Assembly (NCBI RefSeq): GCF_040812395.1
Contig: NZ_JBFNXH010000003.1
Coordinates: 124,001 to 188,000, forward strand
DNA from: Paenibacillus_E sp040812395
GTDB lineage: Bacteria > Bacillota > Bacilli > Paenibacillales > NBRC-103111
DNA length: 64,000 bases
Direction: 5' to 3'
This document shows, one piece after another, positions 25,224 through 33,202 of this stretch. Below the pieces are notes generated by a model. That model saw nothing but the letters and a program-made list of their open reading frames with translations. It had not been told where the DNA came from and did no database searches. A program made the position numbers and the translations under genes. Within the stretch, counting starts at the first letter, position 1. The number at the start of each line of letters is the position of its first letter.

Positions 25224-27182
25224 TCATACCTTATTTCGTTCTATTTCTTCTACTAACTCGGATAAATAAGTCCAACGCTCCATCGCCGACTCCAGTTCGG
25301 CAACGTTTTTCTGTTCTTCCTCATACAACTCCCGAACGCGATCGAAGTCGCTGCCAGCCGATTCGATCTGCAGCTTCAGATTTGTTGCTTTGTCCTCTAG
25401 TGCAGCAATCACGTGCTCGATTTCGTCCCATTCCTTTTGTTCCTTGAATGTAAGTTTCTTAGGGCGGGCGCCGCTGCCGCTAACGGTTGAAGCTACGCCA
25501 GTGCTTGCGGAAGACACGACGCTTGATTTCGGAATGGCTGCGTTTTTCAAGATTTCTTTGCGCGCTTGCTCCGCTTCTTCCTCTTGGCGCTTCTCCTCCA
25601 AATAATCGGTGTAATTGCCGATAAACGGCTCAATACGCCCGTTACCCTCAAATGCAAAGAGATGCGTGCAAGTTCGGTCCAAAAAGTATCGGTCATGAGA
25701 GACGGTAATGACGGCGCCTGGAAACTGCTCCAAGTAGTCTTCCAGAATCGTCAATGTCTGAATATCCAAATCATTCGTCGGCTCATCGAGCAACAGCACA
25801 TTGGGCTCGCCCATTAACGTACGCAGCAGATAGAGTCTGCGTCTCTCGCCCCCGGATAGCTTACCGATCGGCGACCACTGCAAGGTGGGTGAGAACAAAA
25901 AGCGCTCAAGCATTTGCGATGCAGAAATCGTTTCACCATCCGAGGTGCGGATTTGTTCCGCAGCTTCTTTGATGTATTCGATGACGCGCATCTTCTCGTC
26001 CATCTCGACATTCTCTTGCGTATAGTAGGCCAGCTTGACTGTCTGGCCGGTCTCGATCGTGCCGCTGTCGGGCTGAATGCGCCCGGCGAGCATGTTCAGC
26101 AGCGTCGACTTGCCGCTGCCGTTCGGGCCGATGATGCCAAGGCGGTCGTTTGGCATCACGATGTAGCTGAAGCCGCTGATGAGCGGCTTCCCGCTGGTGT
26201 AGCCCTTGGTGATGGCTTCCAGCTCCATCACCTTCTTGCCAAGGCGGCTGCCTGCCAGCGCCATGTCGAGCTTTTCCCCGGGACCGTCGACCTTGCGGTC
26301 CCTTAAGTCCTCGGCGCGCTGGATGCGCGCCTTCTGTTTCGTCGTGCGCGCCTTCGCGCCGCGACGGAGCCAAGCCAACTCGCGGCGCAGCAGATTCTGC
26401 CGCTTGTCTTCGCTGGCGGCTTCGGATTCCATCCGCTCCGCCTTTTTCTCGAGGAACGCCTCGTAGTTGCCCTCGTAGGAGTAGATCTTGCCCCGGTCCA
26501 GCTCCAGAATGCGGTTGGTTACCCGCTCCAGGAAGTACCGGTCATGCGTAACAAGCAGCAAGGCGCCGCGCCACTTACCGAGGAACTCCTCGAGCCACAT
26601 GGCCGTCTCGTTATCAATATGGTTCGTTGGCTCATCGAGGATGAGCAGGTCGGCGGGCTGGATCAACACCCGGGCCATCGCCACGCGTTTGCGCTGACCG
26701 CCGGACAACTGGCCGACGGGCTTGTCGAAGTCGCTGATGCCAAGGCGCGTCAGCACAGTTTTGGCCGTGGTGCTGGCTTCCCAGGCGCCGTGCTCTTCCA
26801 TGCGCTGCTGGGCGTTGAACAGCCGCGTTTGTTTCTTCTCGCTAGCGGCATCCAGCTCCAGCTCGGCAAGTGCGCGCTCATAGTCGCGAAGCGTCTGCAT
26901 GAGCGGCGTTTCACCGTGGAATACCTGCTCAAGCACCGTGGAGTTCGGATCGAACTCCGGGTTCTGCGGCAGGTATTCCACCCGAAAATGGTTCGCATGC
27001 GTCAGCTTGCCGCGGTCCGCTGTTTCGAGTCCCGCTAGCAGCTTCAGCAGCGTGGATTTGCCTGTGCCGTTTACGCCAATGAGCCCAATGCGCTGCTTTT
27101 CGTTCACCGTGAACGAGATATCATCGAATAGCACTTTGTCGCCATAAGTTTTCGTTATATTTAACGCATTCAATATATTCAT
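25224..27182 (-). CDS. ABC-F ATPase, YfmR/Uup-like
   Basis: 652 aa. First Walker A GVNGTGKST near residue 36, first signature LSGGQRKRVAMA near 160, second Walker A GPNGSGKST near 352, second signature LSGGERRRL near 436. A C-terminal coiled coil (about 570-650), the Uup-type domain, is present, separating this protein from the other two ABC-F proteins here. YfmR of B. subtilis helps ribosomes over difficult peptides together with EF-P; the same role is inferred. Its start overlaps the M42 peptidase stop by ATGA. Confidence 0.88.
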   Translation of the reverse strand: MNILNALNITKTYGDKVLFDDISFTVNEKQRIGLIGVNGTGKSTLLKLLAGLETADRGKLTHANHFRVEYLPQNPEFDPNSTVLEQVFHGETPLMQTLRDYERALAELELDAASEKKQTRLFNAQQRMEEHGAWEASTTAKTVLTRLGISDFDKPVGQLSGGQRKRVAMARVLIQPADLLILDEPTNHIDNETAMWLEEFLGKWRGALLLVTHDRYFLERVTNRILELDRGKIYSYEGNYEAFLEKKAERMESEAASEDKRQNLLRRELAWLRRGAKARTTKQKARIQRAEDLRDRKVDGPGEKLDMALAGSRLGKKVMELEAITKGYTSGKPLISGFSYIVMPNDRLGIIGPNGSGKSTLLNMLAGRIQPDSGTIETGQTVKLAYYTQENVEMDEKMRVIEYIKEAAEQIRTSDGETISASQMLERFLFSPTLQWSPIGKLSGGERRRLYLLRTLMGEPNVLLLDEPTNDLDIQTLTILEDYLEQFPGAVITVSHDRYFLDRTCTHLFAFEGNGRIEPFIGNYTDYLEEKRQEEEAEQARKEILKNAAIPKSSVVSSASTGVASTVSGSGARPKKLTFKEQKEWDEIEHVIAALEDKATNLKLQIESAGSDFDRVRELYEEEQKNVAELESAMERWTYLSELVEEIERNKV

Positions 27183-28228
27183 ACTTCAGCAGGCTCCTGG
27201 ATATAAGCCGCAAGCAGCGCAGCCGTATTTACAATAGCATCCATATGCGTTCTTTCCATACTGTGTGACGCATGAACGCCTGGACCGACCAGCGCAGCGC
27301 GGATATCCCTTCCGCCTTTAAGTGCAGCAGACGCATCGGAACCGTAACGTGGATAAATATCAACCGCATAGCCAATTTCAAGTTTTTCGGACAACTCAAT
27401 CATCTTCGATGTCATTTGATAATCATAAGGTCCTGATGAATCTTTCGCGCAGATCGATACATCTCGCTCGCTGCCGCTCAAATCGTCGCCAAGCGCGCCC
27501 ATATCAACAGCGATCAATTCCGTAATATCCTCTGGGATAAAAGCAGAACCGTGCCCCACTTCTTCATAGTTGGAAAAGAACAACTTGATCATAAATGAGG
27601 GCTTTAGCCCCTCATCTTTTATTAATTTCAATAGCCCGAACAACGCAGCCACACTCGCCTTATCGTCAAGATGGCGCGATTTTACAAATCCATTTTCCTT
27701 CATTTGAACCCGCGGATCGAAGGAAATATAGTCACCTACACGAATGCCCAAAGCTTGAACGTCCTTCTTCGTCTTCACCCATTCATCGATGCGTACTTCC
27801 ATATTCGCCTCATCGCGTTTAAACTCTCTGGCATCTTCATAAACATGCACAGAAGGTCGAGAAGTGAGAATCGTTCCCTCATAAGTGCGTTCATCGCGCG
27901 TATGAATTTGAACATATTCATTCTCAATCGCACCCATCATGAAACCGCCCAGCGAAGTAATTTTGAGCGTGCCGTTTTCCTTAATGGAGCGAACCATGGC
28001 TCCGAGCGTGTCGACATGCGCAGATATGCCAATAACGCGATCGTTCTTCTCGCCGGGAATAGATACGATACCGCAGCCTTTATTCGTTAAGATAAGCTCA
28101 TACCCGAGTTTATTGACCTCATGCTTTACCTTTTGCATAATGTGATGGGTATAGCCAGTCGGACTCGGCGTACGCAGCAGCATATCAAGCGTTTCTGTCA
28201 TGTAAGCTTGATTCAGCTTATTTTTCAA
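27179..28228 (-). CDS. M42-family metallopeptidase, YtoP-like
   Basis: 349 aa from the TTG at 28228, 8 nt after AAAGGGAGG; an ATG at 28258 is in frame but lacks a site. Metal ligands of the dinuclear M42 aminopeptidases are in place: SAHVDTLG, RHLDDKAS, NYEEVGHGS, AVDMGALG and HASHSMERTHMD. It should be a cytosolic aminopeptidase of a tetrahedral type. It is translationally coupled to the Uup-like ABC-F gene downstream, an unusual pairing. Confidence 0.9.
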   Translation of the reverse strand: MKNKLNQAYMTETLDMLLRTPSPTGYTHHIMQKVKHEVNKLGYELILTNKGCGIVSIPGEKNDRVIGISAHVDTLGAMVRSIKENGTLKITSLGGFMMGAIENEYVQIHTRDERTYEGTILTSRPSVHVYEDAREFKRDEANMEVRIDEWVKTKKDVQALGIRVGDYISFDPRVQMKENGFVKSRHLDDKASVAALFGLLKLIKDEGLKPSFMIKLFFSNYEEVGHGSAFIPEDITELIAVDMGALGDDLSGSERDVSICAKDSSGPYDYQMTSKMIELSEKLEIGYAVDIYPRYGSDASAALKGGRDIRAALVGPGVHASHSMERTHMDAIVNTAALLAAYIQEPAEV

Positions 28229-28306
28229 GCGGGATTCCTCCCTTTTCGTATTTAGCATCTATTTATAGTAATAGTAAAATTCATCAAAAATCCTCTTTAA
28301 CACACA

Positions 28307-28347
28307 AAAACAGTGCAGCCTCATCATAAAGGATACTACACTGTTTT
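28307..28347 (-). terminator. terminator after the Dabb gene
   Basis: AAAACAGTG (28307-28315) pairs with CACTGTTTT (28339-28347), 20 bp past the stop. The long loop and short T-run make it moderate. Confidence 0.6.
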
Positions 28348-28367
28348 CCAGCGTTAATCAAACCGAT

Positions 28368-28658
28368 TTAGCTGAGAAAGTCAACACAAACCGAGGTACC
28401 GTCCAAAACGGATTTCATATATATTAGTACTTCTTCGTGAAGCGGATGCGTATTATATACTTTCAAATCTTCTACGGATTCGAATTTTGTAATGAGCGCA
28501 ATGTCATAGGAACGCTCCTGATGAAGGATATCTGTACCAACTTCAATGTGCTTAAGAACCGGAATTTTTCCTTCCATGTTTGCAAGAACTTGTTTTGTTG
28601 CCTGCACCGATTCGGGACTGCGATCTCTTAGCTTAAATAACACAACGTGTGTCAGCAT
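28368..28658 (-). CDS. Dabb-domain (stress-responsive alpha/beta barrel) protein
   Basis: 96 aa. The start MLTHVVLFKLRD, YDIALITKFESVEDLKVYNTHP (in parts) and the closing VCVDF strand are typical of the dimeric ferredoxin-like Dabb family. Members have varied or unknown roles. Only 12 bp separate it from the ABC-F gene upstream, so the two are probably cotranscribed. Confidence 0.85.
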   Translation of the reverse strand: MLTHVVLFKLRDRSPESVQATKQVLANMEGKIPVLKHIEVGTDILHQERSYDIALITKFESVEDLKVYNTHPLHEEVLIYMKSVLDGTSVCVDFLS

Positions 28659-28670
28659 TGTATACTCCCC

Positions 28671-30227
28671 CTAATTGGTTATTTTTGCGGACCATTCTTC
28701 CACGTTCCAAACTCTCGTTACCCATCCTTCATAAAACTCAGGCTCGTGGCAAACAAGCAGCACAGTGCCTTTGTATTCTTTCAATGCACGCTGCAGCTCT
28801 TCTTTGGCCACAACGTCCAAGTGGTTTGTCGGCTCGTCGAAAAGCAGCCAATTACTTTCCCTCATGAGCAGCTTGCAAAGGCGAACCTTAGCTTGCTCTC
28901 CTCCGCTCAGCATGCTCAACTGACGGGTTATATGCTCGTTTTTCAAGCCGCATCGCGCTAGGGCTCCTCTTACTTCATGTTGGTTCATGGATGAGAATTC
29001 GTTCCACACGTCATCGATTGGCGTTATATGGCCTGCTTTAACCTCTTGTTCAAAGTAAGCCGGAAACAAATAATCCCCGCGATACGTTTTACCGCTGTAG
29101 GGCTCGATTTTGCCGAGAATGGTTTTCAGCAGCGTTGATTTCCCGACCCCGTTACATCCTACGATGGCTATTTTTTCGCCACGTTCAATCGACACATTCA
29201 TTTTCGGCAGCAGCGGACGATCGTAACCAATCTCCATTTGATCCGCTTCAAAAACAATTCTCCCGCTCGCCCTGGACTCTTTGAATATGAAAGTGGGCTT
29301 CGCAGCCGTTTCCGGACGTTCGATGCGCTCTATTTTTTCCAGCTGCTTTTGACGGCTCTTCGCGCGGCTCGATGTTGAATAACGAGCTTTATTTCGCTGA
29401 ATAAAATCTTCCTGCTGCTTGATGTATTCCTGCTGCTTCTCATAGGCATCAATATGCTGAGCCTTGTTCATTTCAGCCATGTTCAAAAATTTCTCATAAT
29501 TCGCCGTATACCGGGTTAATTTGGTAAATTCCAAATGATACACTACGTTAACAACTTCGTTCATAAACTCCGTATCATGAGAAATCAACATGAATGCGAA
29601 TGGGTAATCTTTTAAATAAATTTTGAGCCATTCGATATGCTCGACGTCCAGATAGTTCGTAGGCTCATCCAGGAGCAGAACGGTTGGCTTTTCCAGAAGA
29701 AGCTTGGCCAATAGCACCTTTGTCCGCTGACCGCCGCTGAGGGAAGCAACGTCGCGATCCAAACCAATTGCAGTAAGACCGAGACCATTGGCCATCTCAT
29801 CCACTTTGACGTCAAGCAAATAGAAGCCGCTCGCGTCCAGACGCTCTTGAATTTCACCCATTTCCTCCAACAAAACCTCAAGCTCTTCCGGCGAAGCATC
29901 ACCCATTTTCTCAGTAATCGCCATCATGTCTTTCTCCTGCTCATATAAAGGCAGGAACGCATCACGAAGAATATCGCGAACAGTTTTACCCGGCGTCAGC
30001 ACGGAATGCTGATCCAAATACCCATAATGAACCCGAGGTGTCCACTCAACTTTACCAGTATCCTTAAGCTGCTTGCCAGTTAATATATTCATCAACGTGG
30101 ACTTGCCCACGCCATTTGCTCCAACAATACCGACACGCTCGCCAGCAAGCAGGCGGAAAGAAACATTTTTAAAAAGGGTGCGATCCCCGAAACTATGGCT
30201 TAAATCTTCAATTGTCAAAAGACTCAT
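28671..30227 (-). CDS. ABC-F ATPase, YfmM-like
   Basis: 518 aa, the length of B. subtilis YfmM. Two ABC domains: Walker A GANGVGKST near residue 36 and GCNGVGKST near 350; signatures LSGGQRTKVLLA near 168 and LSGGEQAKVRL near 438; Walker B LLLDEPTNYLDV and LLFDEPTNHLDV. The switch-loop His of the second domain is in VCHEPEFYE. The linker (about 250-310) is Lys/Gln-rich and helical. No C-terminal coiled coil. Probable ribosome-associated factor; antibiotic protection is possible but not indicated. The ribosome site AGGAG is 14 nt from the ATG. Confidence 0.87.
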   Translation of the reverse strand: MSLLTIEDLSHSFGDRTLFKNVSFRLLAGERVGIVGANGVGKSTLMNILTGKQLKDTGKVEWTPRVHYGYLDQHSVLTPGKTVRDILRDAFLPLYEQEKDMMAITEKMGDASPEELEVLLEEMGEIQERLDASGFYLLDVKVDEMANGLGLTAIGLDRDVASLSGGQRTKVLLAKLLLEKPTVLLLDEPTNYLDVEHIEWLKIYLKDYPFAFMLISHDTEFMNEVVNVVYHLEFTKLTRYTANYEKFLNMAEMNKAQHIDAYEKQQEYIKQQEDFIQRNKARYSTSSRAKSRQKQLEKIERIERPETAAKPTFIFKESRASGRIVFEADQMEIGYDRPLLPKMNVSIERGEKIAIVGCNGVGKSTLLKTILGKIEPYSGKTYRGDYLFPAYFEQEVKAGHITPIDDVWNEFSSMNQHEVRGALARCGLKNEHITRQLSMLSGGEQAKVRLCKLLMRESNWLLFDEPTNHLDVVAKEELQRALKEYKGTVLLVCHEPEFYEGWVTRVWNVEEWSAKITN

Positions 30228-30282
30228 ATAATAAATCTGAACTCCTATCTACTTAAAGCTGCCGTCTCTCGGCGAATTCTTA

Positions 30283-30489
30283 TTATACCACTGTGTGCAT
30301 CCGACAGGAAATAGCCAAATACGTATCGAAAGCGCTCACATTCAAGATTTCTTGGTAGAACCAGCCCATTCGATAAATAACAGAATTCAGGATCAGTGGA
30401 CCTCCGTCCCAAAGAAGGAATTGATTATGCACATCATGAATGAGAAAAAATCCTGCTGCTAACCAGAAAATCCCAGATAAGCAGCGCAC
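30283..30489 (-). CDS. small hydrophobic protein, unknown
   Basis: 68 aa, GTG start 3 bp after the FHA-gene stop, without a clear ribosome site. Two hydrophobic stretches (LSGIFWLAAGFFLI and the GWFYQEIL region) suggest a membrane protein. Composition looks coding, but the weak start keeps confidence low. If translated it would depend on coupling to the FHA gene. Confidence 0.4.
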   Translation of the reverse strand: MRCLSGIFWLAAGFFLIHDVHNQFLLWDGGPLILNSVIYRMGWFYQEILNVSAFDTYLAISCRMHTVV

Positions 30490-30492
30490 TTT

Positions 30493-31941
30493 TTACAATC
30501 GAAAAGTAAAATCAGTACGAACGATCCGTAGTGTGTCTCCATCCTTAAGCCCATACGCTTGGTAGGCAACCAATTGTTCCCCGTTCAAATAGGTCCCATT
30601 CGTTGAGCCTAGATCTTTTAGCCAAAACTCTTCACCTTCTTGACATATTTCAGCATGAAGTCTAGAGATACCCTCTTCGTCTATTGCACAATCGACCCTC
30701 ATATTCGAGTCTCCTCTGCCCATTGTAAAAGAGGAACTTTCAACCGTATAGGTTTGCATAACGCCATCCTTCATCCATTCTAACCTTGTTCCCCTTGTAC
30801 GTTTCGCCATCCTTCCCAGTAAGACAGTTGCGTTCGGATTAGGACTTCGAAGCAAGGTTGTATGTAAATGAAGATTTTGATAATGCAGTTGTATGTTCTC
30901 TGGTTGTGATGTTGGTTGATCTGTCGTATTTATTCGTTCCAAAATTAACCCTTCATCGGGCTGAAGGGTGTTGGTTAGGCACTCTTCTTTTTTAAAAAGA
31001 GGTAGCCCTATAAATTTTATCATCATCCACACATCGCAGAGCAAGACTGTTAATCCCGATGTCAGTTGAAATGACGCCATGGACGGGTAGGTCAAATAAT
31101 TCTGCCATAAGAATGCCGTCAGCAATATGACTATTGCTAATGTAATCATTTGATTTCTTAACGAAATCTTTTTAAATGTACTTGATGTCTTTTTAGGTAT
31201 CCTTTCTTGAAAGTTTTCCTTCTGCAAAGCCACTTCATTTTTATTCCAAATTGGCCTAGGCAAGCCAAGAGGCTGAGAATGAACGCTCTGCATTGATTCC
31301 TCCTCGCCTTTCTCCATCAACCGCTGTTGCTCCACAGTTCTAGTTCTAACACTTATTGCCTCGTTGTTATCCATAAGGCTGAGCAGCTTTAGTTTGTACG
31401 CTTGCATATCTGTAAGTTGTGCCAAAGAGACTTGCCAGCCGGCGACTATTGTCTGATCCTCATTTCTTACTTTGGTCATAAGCTGAGTGACCAACACTTG
31501 CAATGAAGTAAACACCGAATCTTTTTCTTCATGCTCATCTAAAGGAAGGTAAGTAAGAAAAACATCCGACCAATCGTTGCCAATGAAAATAAAATGTTCT
31601 TTCAACACGTACCTTGATGCATTTAGCATATAATTTTTGCTTTCGTCCAGTGCGCAAACTATCGCATATAAAAGTTTGGCAAGCTGTTGTCCAGATATCC
31701 CTTCCGCCTTAATGACATGCGCCAGCATACGTTTGGCAGACAGGTTATAGAGCAGGCTAATGCGAAAATCGACCTCCAACACTTCTAGTGGAAGAAGGTT
31801 CGGCACTTGGTTGGCCTCCAGCATGCGAAGCTGTAAATTGCATAACGCCTCATGAGCTATGCCTTCATCTTTGTAGAGCTCCATATAGTGTCCATGCCGG
31901 TATACAAAATCGTATCGTAATCCCCAAATTTCCTGAACCAA
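30493..31941 (-). CDS. DUF6382-like and FHA-domain protein of the Tad operon
   Basis: 482 aa from the TTG at 31941, 5-6 nt after GAGGTG; a TTG at 31980 lies inside the prepilin peptidase gene. The N-terminal 190 residues resemble the DUF6382 region found with FHA domains in Firmicutes. Hydrophobic stretches near 265 and 290 anchor it in the membrane. The C-terminal FHA domain has MGRGDSN, ISRLHAEI and LGSTNGTYLNGEQL, with the Arg, Ser and Asn that bind phosphothreonine. As last Tad gene, with a Ser/Thr kinase upstream of the operon, it probably reads phosphorylation by that kinase. Confidence 0.83.
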   Translation of the reverse strand: MVQEIWGLRYDFVYRHGHYMELYKDEGIAHEALCNLQLRMLEANQVPNLLPLEVLEVDFRISLLYNLSAKRMLAHVIKAEGISGQQLAKLLYAIVCALDESKNYMLNASRYVLKEHFIFIGNDWSDVFLTYLPLDEHEEKDSVFTSLQVLVTQLMTKVRNEDQTIVAGWQVSLAQLTDMQAYKLKLLSLMDNNEAISVRTRTVEQQRLMEKGEEESMQSVHSQPLGLPRPIWNKNEVALQKENFQERIPKKTSSTFKKISLRNQMITLAIVILLTAFLWQNYLTYPSMASFQLTSGLTVLLCDVWMMIKFIGLPLFKKEECLTNTLQPDEGLILERINTTDQPTSQPENIQLHYQNLHLHTTLLRSPNPNATVLLGRMAKRTRGTRLEWMKDGVMQTYTVESSSFTMGRGDSNMRVDCAIDEEGISRLHAEICQEGEEFWLKDLGSTNGTYLNGEQLVAYQAYGLKDGDTLRIVRTDFTFRL

Positions 31942-31954
31942 TCGCGCACCTCTC

Positions 31955-32470
31955 TTATTGAAAAACTTCAAACCATGCAACTACAACGCCAGGGGCTACA
32001 GCGTACATAAACGGGAACTTCAGATTTCTTTGATGCTTCATACCTAGAATAGCTTCTTTATCTCCGTGAGCCACTATCGAGAACAACCAGTTAGCCAACT
32101 TTATTGCTGTTGCAAAAACTTGCTTTCGAACCAGAAGCAACAATAACCCAATTGCACCGGCAAATAAAATGGAATAGATCATGCACTGCACGACGTAAGT
32201 TAATCCCATCAGCGCACCTATAGCGGCAAACAACTTCACATCGCCTGCGCCAAGCGCACCAAGCAAATATAACAATAACAGCACTACAAAACCTGTTAAT
32301 GCTCCCGTAGAAGCAAATAATAACCCTGCCCACCCTTGGACTATGCAATGGTATAAAAAACCGACTCCTGTTCCCACTATCGTAAGCTTATTAGGAAGTA
32401 TGGACTTTCTCGCATCTGTTGCAAAAGCTACACCAATAAAAGCAAATAAGAAGAAATCAAGGATTGACAT
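31955..32470 (-). CDS. A24 prepilin peptidase (TadV/CpaA-like)
   Basis: 171 aa, about five helices. The two catalytic Asp are in FATDARKSILPNK near residue 20 and GAGDVKLFAAIG near 74. The enzyme trims Flp-type prepilins at the membrane. The N-methylation cysteine domain is absent, as is usual for TadV. Its substrates are the neighbouring G-x4-E proteins. Confidence 0.92.
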   Translation of the reverse strand: MSILDFFLFAFIGVAFATDARKSILPNKLTIVGTGVGFLYHCIVQGWAGLLFASTGALTGFVVLLLLYLLGALGAGDVKLFAAIGALMGLTYVVQCMIYSILFAGAIGLLLLLVRKQVFATAIKLANWLFSIVAHGDKEAILGMKHQRNLKFPFMYAVAPGVVVAWFEVFQ

Positions 32471-32517
32471 GCCATCCTCCCAAATTTATTTCCAAAAAAC
32501 CATCCATGCAGAAAAGG

Positions 32518-33183
32518 CTAAACGCCCACCCATGCTCGTTCGATGGCTTTTTTTCTTAGAATAAGTGTCTGACTCATAAAAGGCAGAGGAAGTTTATATG
32601 AAATTTGAGCCTCAATGCCAAAATATGCACTGCCTCCTTCACTCAAACTTGGCAATGTGACGGAAATAACTTTGAATGTCTCTTTTCGGACTGCAGAGCT
32701 ATCACAAAACGCGTATACAATCGGCGTAAACGCCGCATTGATTTGGGGCTTTACAGTTTCCTCATAAAACCGATCCCGTTCATCCTTGACCTTGCTTTCC
32801 CCCGACAATCGAGCTTCTTTTTCCCACTTCACTAGTTCAAGCAAGGCGTCTGGAATATAAGCGGCATATTCGTCAGCGAAATCCTCCGTTCCTATGACCT
32901 TACTTCTGGTAGATTGCACCCGATCAATAACTGAATTTATGATGTCTCCTGCTTGACTTTGATCGTAACGCGATTTGGCTTCTTGGACGAGCAGGCGAAC
33001 GGGATATAATTGACCTGCAATCGATTTCGTTGCCTCGGCTACACCTGCTTGTAGTGCCATTTCGGCAACAGCAATTTGTATACAAATAATGAGTCCAATT
33101 ACAAACGAAAGAAAAAATGGCAGCAGTAAGGAAGCTTCCAACACCATGCCACCCTCCTGCTCACGGTAAAATTTCTGGAGCAT
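32518..33183 (-). CDS. TadE-like pseudopilin
   Basis: 221 aa. A short positive leader ends at Gly11, and Glu is at +5 (GMVLE) followed by a hydrophobic helix (ASLLLPFFLSFVIGLIICI), the TadE/prepilin processing pattern. The globular remainder faces outside. Probable minor pilin of the Tad system. Confidence 0.82.
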   Translation of the reverse strand: MLQKFYREQEGGMVLEASLLLPFFLSFVIGLIICIQIAVAEMALQAGVAEATKSIAGQLYPVRLLVQEAKSRYDQSQAGDIINSVIDRVQSTRSKVIGTEDFADEYAAYIPDALLELVKWEKEARLSGESKVKDERDRFYEETVKPQINAAFTPIVYAFCDSSAVRKETFKVISVTLPSLSEGGSAYFGIEAQISYKLPLPFMSQTLILRKKAIERAWVGV

Positions 33184-33202
33184 GGCCGCTCCCTCCTATT
33201 CT

